Source: JASFWK01 sp050049355
Lineage (GTDB): Bacteria > Chloroflexota > Anaerolineae > B4-G1 > DUEL01
Direction: 5' to 3'
Assembly: GCA_050049355.1 (NCBI GenBank)
Contig: JASFWK010000016.1
Span: 1 to 28,292 of the forward strand
DNA length: 28,292 nt
The notes under the pieces were generated by a model, which was given only the letters and a program-made list of their open reading frames with translations, ran no database searches and had not been told where the DNA came from. Position 1 is the stretch's first letter, and every line of letters begins with the position of its first letter. This document shows, one piece after another, positions 13,852 through 21,011 of the stretch. The position numbers and the translations under genes were made by a program.

Positions 13852-14366
13852 ACGAAGAGAGTACTATCCCTCGCGAGAAGATAGACGCCCTCTACGAACA
13901 GCTGGATCGAGAAGCAGAGGCCTCTGGGTATCACCTCAACCCCAACCGAGAGTTCACACGGGGCTTGGTGGAGGGGCTGCTGATCAACAAGGAGCGATAC
14001 GGCTACCAGGCCTGTCCATGCCGCCTTGCGACGGGGGAAAAACAGGAGGACCTGGATATCATCTGCCCCTGCGACTACCGTGACGCCGACCTGCTCGACT
14101 GGGGAGCCTGCTACTGCGCTCTTTACGTCTCCGACGAGGTCGTACAGGGTAGGCGAGAGGTGAAGCCTATTCCAGAACGGCGCCCGCCTGAGGGCCAGCG
14201 CCCGCAGGACGCTCCCTCCTATGTGCCTGACCAGCCGAGGGGGGAGGAACCCGCGCTGCCGGTCTGGCGCTGCCGCGTGTGCGGCTACCTCTGCGCCCGC
14301 GAGAGGCCTCCGGGCGTCTGTCCCATCTGCAAGGCCAAGCAGGAGCGCTTCGAACGCTTCTGGTGA
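13848..14366 (+). CDS. Ferredoxin:thioredoxin-reductase-type catalytic domain fused to rubredoxin
   Basis: A 172-aa protein. Residues 1-100 match the FTR catalytic chain with its three C-x-C motifs: C56-P-C58, C73-P-C75 and C88-Y-C90, which bind a [4Fe-4S] cluster and form the active disulfide. The last motif is normally CHC; here the His next to the cluster is Tyr89. Residues ~138-172 are a rubredoxin domain (C142, C145, C158, C161), joined by a Pro-rich linker. FTR-rubredoxin fusions are known as ferredoxin:disulfide reductases in anaerobes. The 4-base overlap with glutaredoxin marks that protein as the likely substrate. The ferredoxins at 5683 and 6621 are candidate donors. Confidence 0.92.
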   Translation: MNEESTIPREKIDALYEQLDREAEASGYHLNPNREFTRGLVEGLLINKERYGYQACPCRLATGEKQEDLDIICPCDYRDADLLDWGACYCALYVSDEVVQGRREVKPIPERRPPEGQRPQDAPSYVPDQPRGEEPALPVWRCRVCGYLCARERPPGVCPICKAKQERFERFW

Positions 14367-14418
14367 GAGAGAGGGAAAGCCAGCCCCACAAGCCGCGGGT
14401 TCCCGAGCAGAGGATTCT

Positions 14419-16074
14419 ATGAGAAAACCCCTCGTGTATGCCATCGTGGCTCTGGGTGTATCTACCCTCGCCTGCGGACAAGCCGCGCCCGCTACCAGCC
14501 CACCGTCGACGGCTGGAGCGCCGACAGCTACCCCTGTCACAGCCCTCACCCGGTCAGGGGGAGACAAGTTCGTCGTCGCCATTGAGTACGCCGTGCCAGG
14601 GTTGGCCGAGGCGTACGCGCCGACGGGCGTGAGGTACGCCAAACCGATGCCGGCCTACGGAGTGTGGGGCAACATTGAGCCGCAGCCCGGCCGGTACGAC
14701 TGGGCTCCACTGGACGCGGTCATCGCCGATTACCAGGCGGCAGGCTTCACCGGCATCCAACTGCTTCTGTCCGCCGAATCGCCCTGGGCCGCCACAAGAC
14801 CCCCGAGCGGTCTGGACAAGGGTGACTCCTTTCCCCGCGAAGAACACTTGGACGACTACAGCGCCTTTGTCCGCAGCGTTGCCGAGCGATATGACGGCGA
14901 CGGCGTGGACGACGCACCTGGCCTCCTCTTCCCGATCCACCACTACGGCATCGAGCGAGAGTACACAGGCTTCTGGCCAAGCGGAGACGGTCAAGACTAC
15001 GTGCGCCTGCTGCGCATCGCCTACCCCCAGATCCACGCCGCTGACCCCGATGCCGAGGTGCTGCTCGTGGCACTCCTGCTGACCGACGTATTCGACGGCG
15101 CGCCCGAAGCGGAAGAGGTCGAACGCCGATTCCGACAGACGCCGATTCTAAGCTACAGCCTGTCCGACATCCAGACCCTGCTGGCCGCATGCGACGCCTA
15201 TGACATAGTAGACTTTCACAGCCTGGGTGACTACTCTGAGATTCCGCCGACGGTCGCCTGGCTGCGAACCGCGCTGGAGGCAAACGGCTGCGGCGAAAGG
15301 CCGATCTGGATCGGGGACGCGTTCAGTATGTCGGCACTCATCGGGTACGCTGATCCCTTCGGCCTTGTCCCGCCGCGCCCCTTCGCCCCGGCAACGCTCG
15401 AAACCCGCGATGCCGCCCTCACTCTCCTGCAGTCCGTGGCCGATCCGGCCGCAGTCGACCACGACGAAGCGACTGCCTGGCTGCAGGCGGAGATGGCACG
15501 GGGGCTGGTCAAAAAGATAGTCGTCGCAGCCGGCGAGGGAGTGGCTGGCATCAACATCGGCAACCTCGAAGATTGGTCCGTCGGCAACGCAGCCGTGGTG
15601 AATACCGGCCTGGTCCGCTCGCTGGGAGCTTCGGCATTCATGGGAATGATGGATACGTCCCTCACCAACCGCCACGCCGGCGGCCCACGCCAGGGCGACC
15701 TCGGCACCATCACCCGCGTGCGTCAACCGGGCCCCCCACGCCCCGCCTTCTACGCGCTGCAGCTCGTCATTGACAAGATTGGCGGATTCACCGCCGTGGA
15801 GAAGCTTGACCTTGGAGCGGGCGTGTGGGCCTATCGCTTTGAGAGATCCACCGGTCCGATGTGGGTGCTTTGGTATGACGACGGGCAGCTGCACCTGCCG
15901 GGCAACACACCGCCCACCACTTCCATAGATCTGCCTACTGGCACCCGACGTGTACTCGTCACACGGACCCCGACCACCGCCGCGGGGCCCGAGACACAGA
16001 TACTTGAGACAGACGACACTCAATTGCAGATAACGCTTGATTCAACACCGATTTTTGCTCACGCTAGCGACTGA
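14419..16074 (+). CDS. Secreted lipoprotein with glycoside-hydrolase-like TIM-barrel
   Basis: A 551-aa lipoprotein. The signal peptide ends in LACG, followed by a Pro/Thr/Ala-rich spacer typical of Chloroflexota secreted proteins. The main domain resembles clan GH-A glycosidases (GH39 or beta-galactosidase-like): YGVWGNIEPQPGRYDW, GFTGIQLLL, and a loop HYGIEREYTGFW with E179/E181 as possible acid/base. Where a nucleophile Glu is usual (IW-I-x-E) this protein has IWIGD with D300. It may be an unusual hydrolase or an inactive carbohydrate-binding relative. A C-terminal beta domain (~460-551) follows. It does not clearly belong to the redox theme. The start at 14419 avoids overlap with the FTR gene, although the frame is open to 14221. 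Confidence 0.75.
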   Translation: MRKPLVYAIVALGVSTLACGQAAPATSPPSTAGAPTATPVTALTRSGGDKFVVAIEYAVPGLAEAYAPTGVRYAKPMPAYGVWGNIEPQPGRYDWAPLDAVIADYQAAGFTGIQLLLSAESPWAATRPPSGLDKGDSFPREEHLDDYSAFVRSVAERYDGDGVDDAPGLLFPIHHYGIEREYTGFWPSGDGQDYVRLLRIAYPQIHAADPDAEVLLVALLLTDVFDGAPEAEEVERRFRQTPILSYSLSDIQTLLAACDAYDIVDFHSLGDYSEIPPTVAWLRTALEANGCGERPIWIGDAFSMSALIGYADPFGLVPPRPFAPATLETRDAALTLLQSVADPAAVDHDEATAWLQAEMARGLVKKIVVAAGEGVAGINIGNLEDWSVGNAAVVNTGLVRSLGASAFMGMMDTSLTNRHAGGPRQGDLGTITRVRQPGPPRPAFYALQLVIDKIGGFTAVEKLDLGAGVWAYRFERSTGPMWVLWYDDGQLHLPGNTPPTTSIDLPTGTRRVLVTRTPTTAAGPETQILETDDTQLQITLDSTPIFAHASD

Positions 16075-16164
16075 CGAGAGGGGATGGAGGATCTCTGAGA
16101 GGGCCCTCCGGTGAGACTGGGCATCCGGTCAACCAGCTGGCCCTGATAGATGGAGACGTGGAGT

Positions 16165-16686
16165 ATGAATCCAGAGATTACAGCGGCCGTCAACGCGCTG
16201 AAGATCGCTATCCAGACAGAGCGAGAGGGCCGCCAATTCTACCGGGAGGCCGCGAGGAAGACCCAAGACCCCAAGGGCAGGGAGATGTTCGCCAGCCTGG
16301 CTCAAGATGAGCTCGCTCATGAGCGCATCCTGAACGAGCGTCTGGAGGGGTTGGAACGTCAGGGGGAGTGGCAGGCCGGCGCGGATCAAGAGTGGCCTGC
16401 CGCCGACCTCCCCTCCGAAGGGATCCCTATCTTCTCCCGGGAACGGATCGCCAGGGACGTCCGTCAGTACACCTATGAGCTCTCGGCCCTGCGTATGGCC
16501 TACCTCCTCGAGAGAGACGCCGTCACCTTCTACACCCGCGCCGCTGAGGAGACCGACAACGCGGTCGGGAAAGCGATGTTCGAGGAATTGGCTGAATGGG
16601 AGCGGAACCACCAGCGCATCCTGGAGCAGGAGTACGATTTCCTCGGTAAGCAATTCGAACTGGCCATGGGGTTCGCCCCATTCTGA
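16165..16686 (+). CDS. Ferritin-like diiron protein (rubrerythrin type, no rubredoxin)
   Basis: A 173-aa helical protein with paired metal motifs: TEREGRQFYREAA (E19), AQDELAHERIL (E49, H52), LERDAVTFYTRAAE and EELAEWERNHQRIL. It has the same general plan as the protein at 2106-2594 but with a longer mid-loop (residues ~65-95), and no Cys. It probably oxidises iron or reduces peroxide at a diiron centre. I chose ATG 16165, with ggag nine bases upstream, over ATG 16150, which adds five residues. Confidence 0.85.
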   Translation: MNPEITAAVNALKIAIQTEREGRQFYREAARKTQDPKGREMFASLAQDELAHERILNERLEGLERQGEWQAGADQEWPAADLPSEGIPIFSRERIARDVRQYTYELSALRMAYLLERDAVTFYTRAAEETDNAVGKAMFEELAEWERNHQRILEQEYDFLGKQFELAMGFAPF

Positions 16687-16700
16687 CGCTGACATCGTCT

Positions 16701-16769
16701 TCGGTCTCGGCGCTTGCGCCCTTTCATAGGGCCAACAGAGACCGACTCGACCGAGAAGTGTGGCTTCTC
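16701..16769 (+). other. Structured intergenic element (possible terminator or RNA)
   Basis: An outer 8-bp stem pairs 16701-16708 with 16738-16745. It encloses a ggcgc/gcgcc hairpin (16709-16720) and a short ccc/ggg pairing. A separate 6-bp hairpin follows (16753-16758 with 16764-16769). It sits between a ferritin-like gene and uspA. No T run is present. Confidence 0.45.
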
Positions 16770-16868
16770 CGAACCCCCTAGAGCCCCAGGATCGGCTGAC
16801 TGCTCATTGAAACGGAGAGGACCGAACCCGGAGCAAACGGGCAGGTGGGACGAGAGAAGGAGGCCGAA

Positions 16869-17318
16869 ATGTACAAGCGCGTATTGGTTCCGATGGAGAA
16901 GGTCGGAGGAGCCGAGGTTCACATGCGGCACGCTTCGACCCTCGTCTCCAAACTGGGGGCCGAGATGACCTTGCTGCGTGTGGTTACGGTCGTTCCCTCG
17001 GAGGAGTACTTCTTCAAACGCGTTCAAGTCGAGGAAGGCTCCAGCGGAGCTCGAAGGAAAGCGGACGCAGAGGCGTATCTGGCAGAGCTGGCACGGCGGC
17101 TCCAGGATCAGGGGGTGAACGCGGAGCCAATTGTGATCATCAGCGACAGGGCGGAGGGTGAAGCCATTGTGGAATACGCGGTCGAATCCGATTGCGACCT
17201 CATCGTTCTGCCCAATCAGCGCCGCTCTGCAGTCGGTCGTTGGCTGCAGGGCAACATCACGGCCAAGGTGCAGCGCCGTTCGCGCGTTCCGATCCTGCTG
17301 GTCAGAGAAGGGGCCTAG
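16869..17318 (+). CDS. Universal stress protein (UspA family)
   Basis: A 149-aa Usp fold: MYKRVLVPMEK at the start, DCDLIVLPNQRRS in the middle and a C-terminal nucleotide-loop region GRWLQGNITAKVQRRSRVPILLV. The G-x9-G-S/T ATP-binding signature is partly changed (G-N replaces G-S, and the usual HG is QR), so ATP binding is uncertain. The role is general stress survival; a precise activity is not known for most members. ATG 16869 follows a strong aaggagg. The neighbouring ferritin-like genes suggest an oxidative- or iron-stress context. Confidence 0.9.
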   Translation: MYKRVLVPMEKVGGAEVHMRHASTLVSKLGAEMTLLRVVTVVPSEEYFFKRVQVEEGSSGARRKADAEAYLAELARRLQDQGVNAEPIVIISDRAEGEAIVEYAVESDCDLIVLPNQRRSAVGRWLQGNITAKVQRRSRVPILLVREGA

Positions 17319-17341
17319 AGAGCTCGCCCTAGGAGGACAAA

Positions 17342-17782
17342 ATGGATCGCTCCGAGATCATCGAGGCTTTGAATAATGACTTGCGTGCCGAGTTGAGCGC
17401 AGTGGAGATGTACGCCCTCCACGCCGAGGCTATCACCGACGACATCATCGCTCAGGGGGTGCGCGCCATCATGGTTGTGGAGCAGCGCCACGCGCGCGAC
17501 CTGGTCGAGCGCATCAGAGCCCTGGGCGGGACGCCCGTTGAGCCGGGAGGCGGGGAGACTGCCATGGGGCGGGCAGCTGCGGCAGCCAGTGCACAGACCT
17601 CAACAGAGGAGATGCTGCGTCTGGAGTTGGCTGAGGAACAGCAGGCCATCAAGGACTATGCCACCCAGATTGCCGAGATTATGGACGATGAGGAGACCCT
17701 GGATATGCTGGAGGAGCACCTGCTCGATGAAATGCAGCATGCCAGGTGGATGAAGGCACACATCGCCCGCCAGCGCAAGTGA
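17342..17782 (+). CDS. Bacterioferritin-like diiron protein
   Basis: A 146-aa four-helix ferritin-family protein. Ligand motifs are visible in all four helices: AELSAVEMY (E17), VVEQRHARDL (E47, H50), LAEEQQAIKDY and LLDEMQHARWM. The linker ETAMGRAAAAAS (roughly residues 72-83) is long and Ala-rich. A Met heme ligand at the classical bacterioferritin position is not evident, so heme binding is uncertain. The aggagg ribosome site is strong, 23 bases after uspA; the two are probably one transcript. It is the sixth ferritin-superfamily gene in the window. Confidence 0.85.
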   Translation: MDRSEIIEALNNDLRAELSAVEMYALHAEAITDDIIAQGVRAIMVVEQRHARDLVERIRALGGTPVEPGGGETAMGRAAAAASAQTSTEEMLRLELAEEQQAIKDYATQIAEIMDDEETLDMLEEHLLDEMQHARWMKAHIARQRK

Positions 17783-17806
17783 CAGATTGCCCTAACCCTG
17801 CCGGCT

Positions 17807-17822
17807 TGAGACGGAGGTCTCA
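17807..17822 (+). other. Short perfect hairpin after bacterioferritin-like gene
   Basis: tgagac (17807-17812) pairs with gtctca (17817-17822) around a 4-base loop. It could be a weak terminator or stability element; there is no T run. Confidence 0.3.
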
Positions 17823-17905
17823 GCATCGGCGCGGAGAGCACCATCGACGTGACCATCGCCAGATGCCCGACCGCGGTGGCTTGAGGACTTGAAGGAGAGC
17901 CATCT

Positions 17906-18343
17906 ATGGGAGAGAGAGTCATCGTCCGTCAGAACAGTCAGTTTGAGACGGAAATCTTGGCCTCGGATCCCCATTCCGACGAGGATCAGCTTCATCCCAT
18001 CGAGGACTTTCGGCAGCTGACAGCCTACGGGATGCTGCTGGCAAGCCTCGGCTCGTGCACGGCCATAGTCATGCACACCTATGCCCAGCATCACGGGCTC
18101 GACCTACAGGACGTGGAACTGCGTCTGGAATATGACCGCATCTTCACAGACGACTGCGAGGAGTGCGAAGAGATCCAGGAGTACAAAGAGCAGATCGAAA
18201 AAGAGATCGTGGTGGTCGGCAGCCTCACACCCCAGGAGCGCAAACGGCTCTACAGAGTCTCCCACTATTGTCCGATCCACAAGATGCTCGAAGGCGGAAT
18301 CGAGGTGCGGTCAGCCCTGACGGAGGAGGCCAGTTCCCCATAA
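17906..18343 (+). CDS. OsmC/Ohr-family peroxiredoxin-like protein
   Basis: A 145-aa OsmC-fold protein with the two expected reactive Cys: C51 (LGSCTAIVMHTYA) and C122 (HYCPIHKML). Family members reduce organic hydroperoxides using this pair. An acidic stretch with C84 and C87 (DDCEECEE) is an unusual insert between strands and could add a metal or thiol site. The aaggag ribosome site fits the ATG. It fits the oxidative-stress theme of the surrounding genes. Confidence 0.9.
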   Translation: MGERVIVRQNSQFETEILASDPHSDEDQLHPIEDFRQLTAYGMLLASLGSCTAIVMHTYAQHHGLDLQDVELRLEYDRIFTDDCEECEEIQEYKEQIEKEIVVVGSLTPQERKRLYRVSHYCPIHKMLEGGIEVRSALTEEASSP

Positions 18344-18474
18344 CCGAGCACGTCGCCGCACCTTGAGTGGGGCGGCGTCCGAGAGCGCACCGCCAGCCCA
18401 TCGGATTGTCAGAGCAAGAAGAGACAGGCTCGGAGGCGTCAAAGGCAGGTTCTAGCTACCGGACAGTTTGGCCT

Positions 18475-18541
18475 AGCGCCGAGCCGAGGCGCTGATCGAG
18501 TGATCGAGCTTCGCTCGATCGTATCGAGATCAAGCCTCGGC
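18475..18541 (+). repeat. Nested and alternative inverted repeats downstream of osmC-like gene
   Basis: gccgaggc (18483-18490) pairs with gcctcggc (18534-18541). Inside, tgatc (18493-18497) pairs with gatca (18528-18532), and gatcgagc (18502-18509) pairs with gctcgatc (18513-18520) around a 3-base loop. An alternative hairpin, agcgcc/ggcgct (18475-18480 with 18488-18493), competes with the outer stem. It may be a terminator, a REP-like element or a structured leader of the next gene. The rest of 18344-18626 shows nothing else. Confidence 0.5.
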
Positions 18542-18626
18542 GGTTCAAATCGCTGTTCTTGGTCTCGACGCTGTGCTGAGTGGCTCAGCCGGCAAGCAGG
18601 GCTCCAGAGCGTGGAAGGGGGCAGAT

Positions 18627-19226
18627 GTGGGAAGACTGAAAGAGATGGATACCCCCATCTTCTGGGCTGAGGGGCACCCTGGCCCCTTGGAGGCCAAAGG
18701 ATGGCGGATCGAACTGGGCGGGCTGGTCGAGAGGCCGGTCAGCGTGACCTACGATGAGATTCTTGCGCTCCCGAAATCAGTTGCCGATGCCCGGTTGACG
18801 TCGGTTTCGGGTTGGAGTGTGCGAGGCAATTGGGGCGGCGTGCGCCTCGAAGATCTATTGGCGCTTGCCAAGCCGAAGCCCGAAGCAACCCACGTGCAGT
18901 TCATCTCGTATCGCAAGGTCTATGCGACGTCTATCCCACTGGACGTAGCGCTGAAGGAACGCACACTGCTGGCCTATGAATTCGACGGCGAGCCGCTGGA
19001 TTCCGACTACGGCGGTCCTGTGCGTATCTTCTGCCCATATCTGTGGGGATACAAGTCAGCAAAGAGCGTGGTCGCCATCACTCTGGAGGACCATTCGATC
19101 CCCGGCTACTGGGAGGTGCGCGGCTACCCCGACGGCGCGCGGATCAAGTCCAGACAGGTCTATGACATCAACTCCGGAAAGTGGCGCCGCATCCCCGGCG
19201 GCGAAGTGATTGAGTTCGTAGATTGA
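18627..19226 (+). CDS. Sulfite-oxidase-fold (molybdopterin-domain) protein lacking the Mo-ligand cysteine
   Basis: A 199-aa protein of the sulfite oxidase/MsrP fold: LGGLVERPVSVTYDEILALP, then VSGWSVRGNWGGVRLEDLL, ISYRKVYATSIPLDVAL, LAYEFDGEPL, PYLWGYKSAKSV and the C-terminal WEVRGY. In Mo-binding relatives the block before GW carries the Mo-coordinating Cys (HCVxGW, as in the paralogue at 20343). Here it reads TSVSGW, with S59 at that position (codon tcg, 18801-18803). Mo chemistry is therefore doubtful; it may bind the pterin or have a different role. No signal peptide, so it is cytoplasmic. GTG 18627 with gaagggg upstream is preferred; ATG 18573 and ATG 18648 are alternatives. Confidence 0.8.
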   Translation: MGRLKEMDTPIFWAEGHPGPLEAKGWRIELGGLVERPVSVTYDEILALPKSVADARLTSVSGWSVRGNWGGVRLEDLLALAKPKPEATHVQFISYRKVYATSIPLDVALKERTLLAYEFDGEPLDSDYGGPVRIFCPYLWGYKSAKSVVAITLEDHSIPGYWEVRGYPDGARIKSRQVYDINSGKWRRIPGGEVIEFVD

Positions 19227-19245
19227 TGAACGGGGAAACCCAGAG

Positions 19246-19830
19246 ATGACGCGCGTGCTGGGCATCGCCGGGAGCCCTCGGCGCAGGGGCAACACGGAGA
19301 TCCTGCTGGATCAGTTCTTGGCTGGAGCGGAAGCGGCAGGCGCCGACGTAGAGAAGATCGTGGCCGCGCAGCTCAATATCGCCGGCTGCATCGCCTGCGA
19401 CGACTGCTGGGATGATGGTGTGTGCGTCGTCCAGGACGACTTTCAGGCCGTGTACGAGAAACTCCTCGCCGCCGACGTCATCGCCCTCGCCGCGCCACTC
19501 TTCTTCTGGAACCTGCCCGCGCAGGTCAAAGCTCTGATCGATCGCAGTCAGTGCCAATGGGCACGCAAGTTTGTGGTCAAGGTTCCACTGCCTCCCACCT
19601 CCAGCGGTCGCGCCAGAAGACGCGGCGTGTTCATCAGCGTTGGAGGAGATCGCAAGCCGGGTTTCGAGGGAGCAGTACGCACAGTCAAGAGCTTCTTCAG
19701 CGTGCAGGAGGCAGACTACTGGGGCGAACTCCTCTACCACAACGTGGACGCCAAAGCGGAGATCGAGGAACATCCAACAGCCCTGCGAGATGCATTCGAG
19801 ACAGGCCGCCGTGTGATAGAAGAGGTCTGA
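19246..19830 (+). CDS. Iron-sulfur flavoprotein (Isf)/NADPH-dependent FMN-reductase-like protein
   Basis: A 194-aa flavodoxin-like protein. The FMN phosphate loop GSPRRRGNTE covers residues 9-18. A compact Cys motif, C48-x2-C51-x2-C54-x5-C60, matches the [4Fe-4S]-binding pattern of Isf proteins of methanogens and other anaerobes. PLFFWNLPAQVKALIDR is typical of the family. Isf proteins pass electrons from ferredoxin to FMN and on to oxygen or peroxide. The gene follows the Mo-fold protein by 19 bases and ends before a strong hairpin, so the pair is probably one transcript. Confidence 0.92.
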   Translation: MTRVLGIAGSPRRRGNTEILLDQFLAGAEAAGADVEKIVAAQLNIAGCIACDDCWDDGVCVVQDDFQAVYEKLLAADVIALAAPLFFWNLPAQVKALIDRSQCQWARKFVVKVPLPPTSSGRARRRGVFISVGGDRKPGFEGAVRTVKSFFSVQEADYWGELLYHNVDAKAEIEEHPTALRDAFETGRRVIEEV

Positions 19831-19871
19831 GAGTAGCAGAACCTCTCATCCACAGAATCGGCCTAGAAGCA

Positions 19872-19905
19872 CGAAGCGGGCCAGGTTGAAGACCGGCCCG
19901 CTTCG
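19872..19905 (+). terminator. 11-bp GC-rich stem-loop terminator after Isf gene
   Basis: cgaagcgggcc (19872-19882) pairs perfectly with ggcccgcttcg (19895-19905), with three further possible pairs in the loop (ggt/acc). It lies 41 bases after the stop codon and before a separate promoter. There is no long T run. Confidence 0.7.
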
Positions 19906-19980
19906 ATTACCCGAACGCCGTTGGCCGGTCAAACGCGGCCCCACAAGCACAGCCAACAAGCCTGAAACCGTACGGGCCTT

Positions 19981-20034
19981 CTAACAGTGATTTAGTAAAA
20001 GGATATTGATTTTATCATAGCAATATGATATAAT
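19981..20034 (+). promoter_or_regulatory. Promoter of heme-anchor/Mo-lipoprotein operon with shared upstream motif
   Basis: TTGATT (20006-20011), a 17-base spacer and a perfect TATAAT (20029-20034). The upstream block CTAACA..GATTTA (19981-19994) and following TA.AA.G bases match 9781-9801 without gaps. ATATTG (20004-20009) and CAATAT (20021-20026) form an 11-base-spaced inverted repeat over the -35 box, a possible repressor site. Confidence 0.75.
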
Positions 20035-20070
20035 GTCGCATCCGTTTGTGGGCGGAGTTAGAGGATACCT

Positions 20071-20346
20071 ATGTTGAGCTGGTTTAAGGAAGGACAAAGG
20101 CTGAGAAGGATCGGCCGGGCGTGTGGCTGGGCGGCGATGGCCTTGCTGGTCTTCACCATGCTGACTGGATACGGGATCACCCAGTTTCGCATCGTGACCG
20201 GTATGACGTTTGGAGTCCTGAGCAAGCCCGTCTCCCACAAGCTGCACCAATGGACGGAGATCCCCCTTCTCATTCTGACGCTGACACACGTCAGCCTTGC
20301 CGTTTGGGCGCGATGGGTCGCCTCCAAACAGGGAGGTAGAAAGTGA
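20071..20346 (+). CDS. Small two-helix membrane protein, probable heme b anchor subunit
   Basis: A 91-aa protein with two membrane segments (residues ~17-36 and ~62-82). Three His lie in or near the second segment: H56 and H59 (SHKLHQW) and H73 (LTHVSLA). The sequence resembles a half-size cytochrome b561/FdhI/MsrQ-like heme-binding unit, possibly working as a dimer. The 4-base overlap with the next gene, a secreted Mo-oxidoreductase lipoprotein, implies that the two form a membrane complex. Heme binding is inferred from the His pattern and context. Confidence 0.8.
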   Translation: MLSWFKEGQRLRRIGRACGWAAMALLVFTMLTGYGITQFRIVTGMTFGVLSKPVSHKLHQWTEIPLLILTLTHVSLAVWARWVASKQGGRK

Positions 20347-21011
20347 CGAGAAGAGCGAATTACGTCTTGGTGGCGCTGATCTTGGGTGGCGCCTTCTTGA
20401 CGGCCTGCGCTGGAGCGGGGAGTGATCCCACGGAGCTGGAGGCTGTCGAGATCCGCGAGTATCAAGGAGAGCAACTCTCTTCGATCAACGACTTCCGAGA
20501 GAACTCTATCGCCGGACCTCAGGAGATATCGCTGGAGGAGTACCGCCTGCGCATCACCGGCCTAGTGGAGAATCCACTCTCCCTCACCTACGACCAGGTG
20601 CTCGATCGGGAGCACTACAACAAGGTCGTCACACTCCACTGCGTCGAGGGGTGGGATGCTACGATCCTCTGGGAGGGCATTCTGCTGGAGGATCTTCTAG
20701 AGGAGGCCGGTGTCGACGATGAGGCACTCATCGTAATCTTCCACGCCGCCGACGGATACACCTCTTCCCTACCACTCGACTTCATCCGCGAGAACGACAT
20801 CCTGCTGGCCTACAAGATGAACACCGTCACGCTCCCCCCAGAGCGCGGGTTTCCCTTTCAGGTGGTCGCCGAGTCCAAGTGGGGATACAAGTGGGTGAGG
20901 TGGGTGACGGAGATCGAGCTCTCCGCCGACGCTGACTATCGGGGATACTGGGAGAGTCGCGGCTACAACAACGAAGCTGACATCTCCGGCCCGATGTTTG
21001 AAGGCCGGTGA
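20343..21011 (+). CDS. Molybdopterin-dependent oxidoreductase lipoprotein (sulfite oxidase/MsrP-like)
   Basis: A 222-aa lipoprotein: signal peptide with lipobox LTAC (C22), then a sulfite-oxidase-fold domain. The Mo-ligand Cys is present, C100 in LHCVEGW, followed by the usual WEGILLEDLL. Later blocks HAADGYTSSLPLDF, PFQVVAESKWGYKWVRWV and YWESRGY complete the family pattern. It is expected outside the membrane, reducing or oxidising an S- or N-oxide-type substrate (MsrP reduces methionine sulfoxide). Start is a GTG overlapping the stop of the anchor gene, so translation is coupled. It is a paralogue of the 18627 protein, which has lost the Cys. Confidence 0.9.
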   Translation: MTRRANYVLVALILGGAFLTACAGAGSDPTELEAVEIREYQGEQLSSINDFRENSIAGPQEISLEEYRLRITGLVENPLSLTYDQVLDREHYNKVVTLHCVEGWDATILWEGILLEDLLEEAGVDDEALIVIFHAADGYTSSLPLDFIRENDILLAYKMNTVTLPPERGFPFQVVAESKWGYKWVRWVTEIELSADADYRGYWESRGYNNEADISGPMFEGR

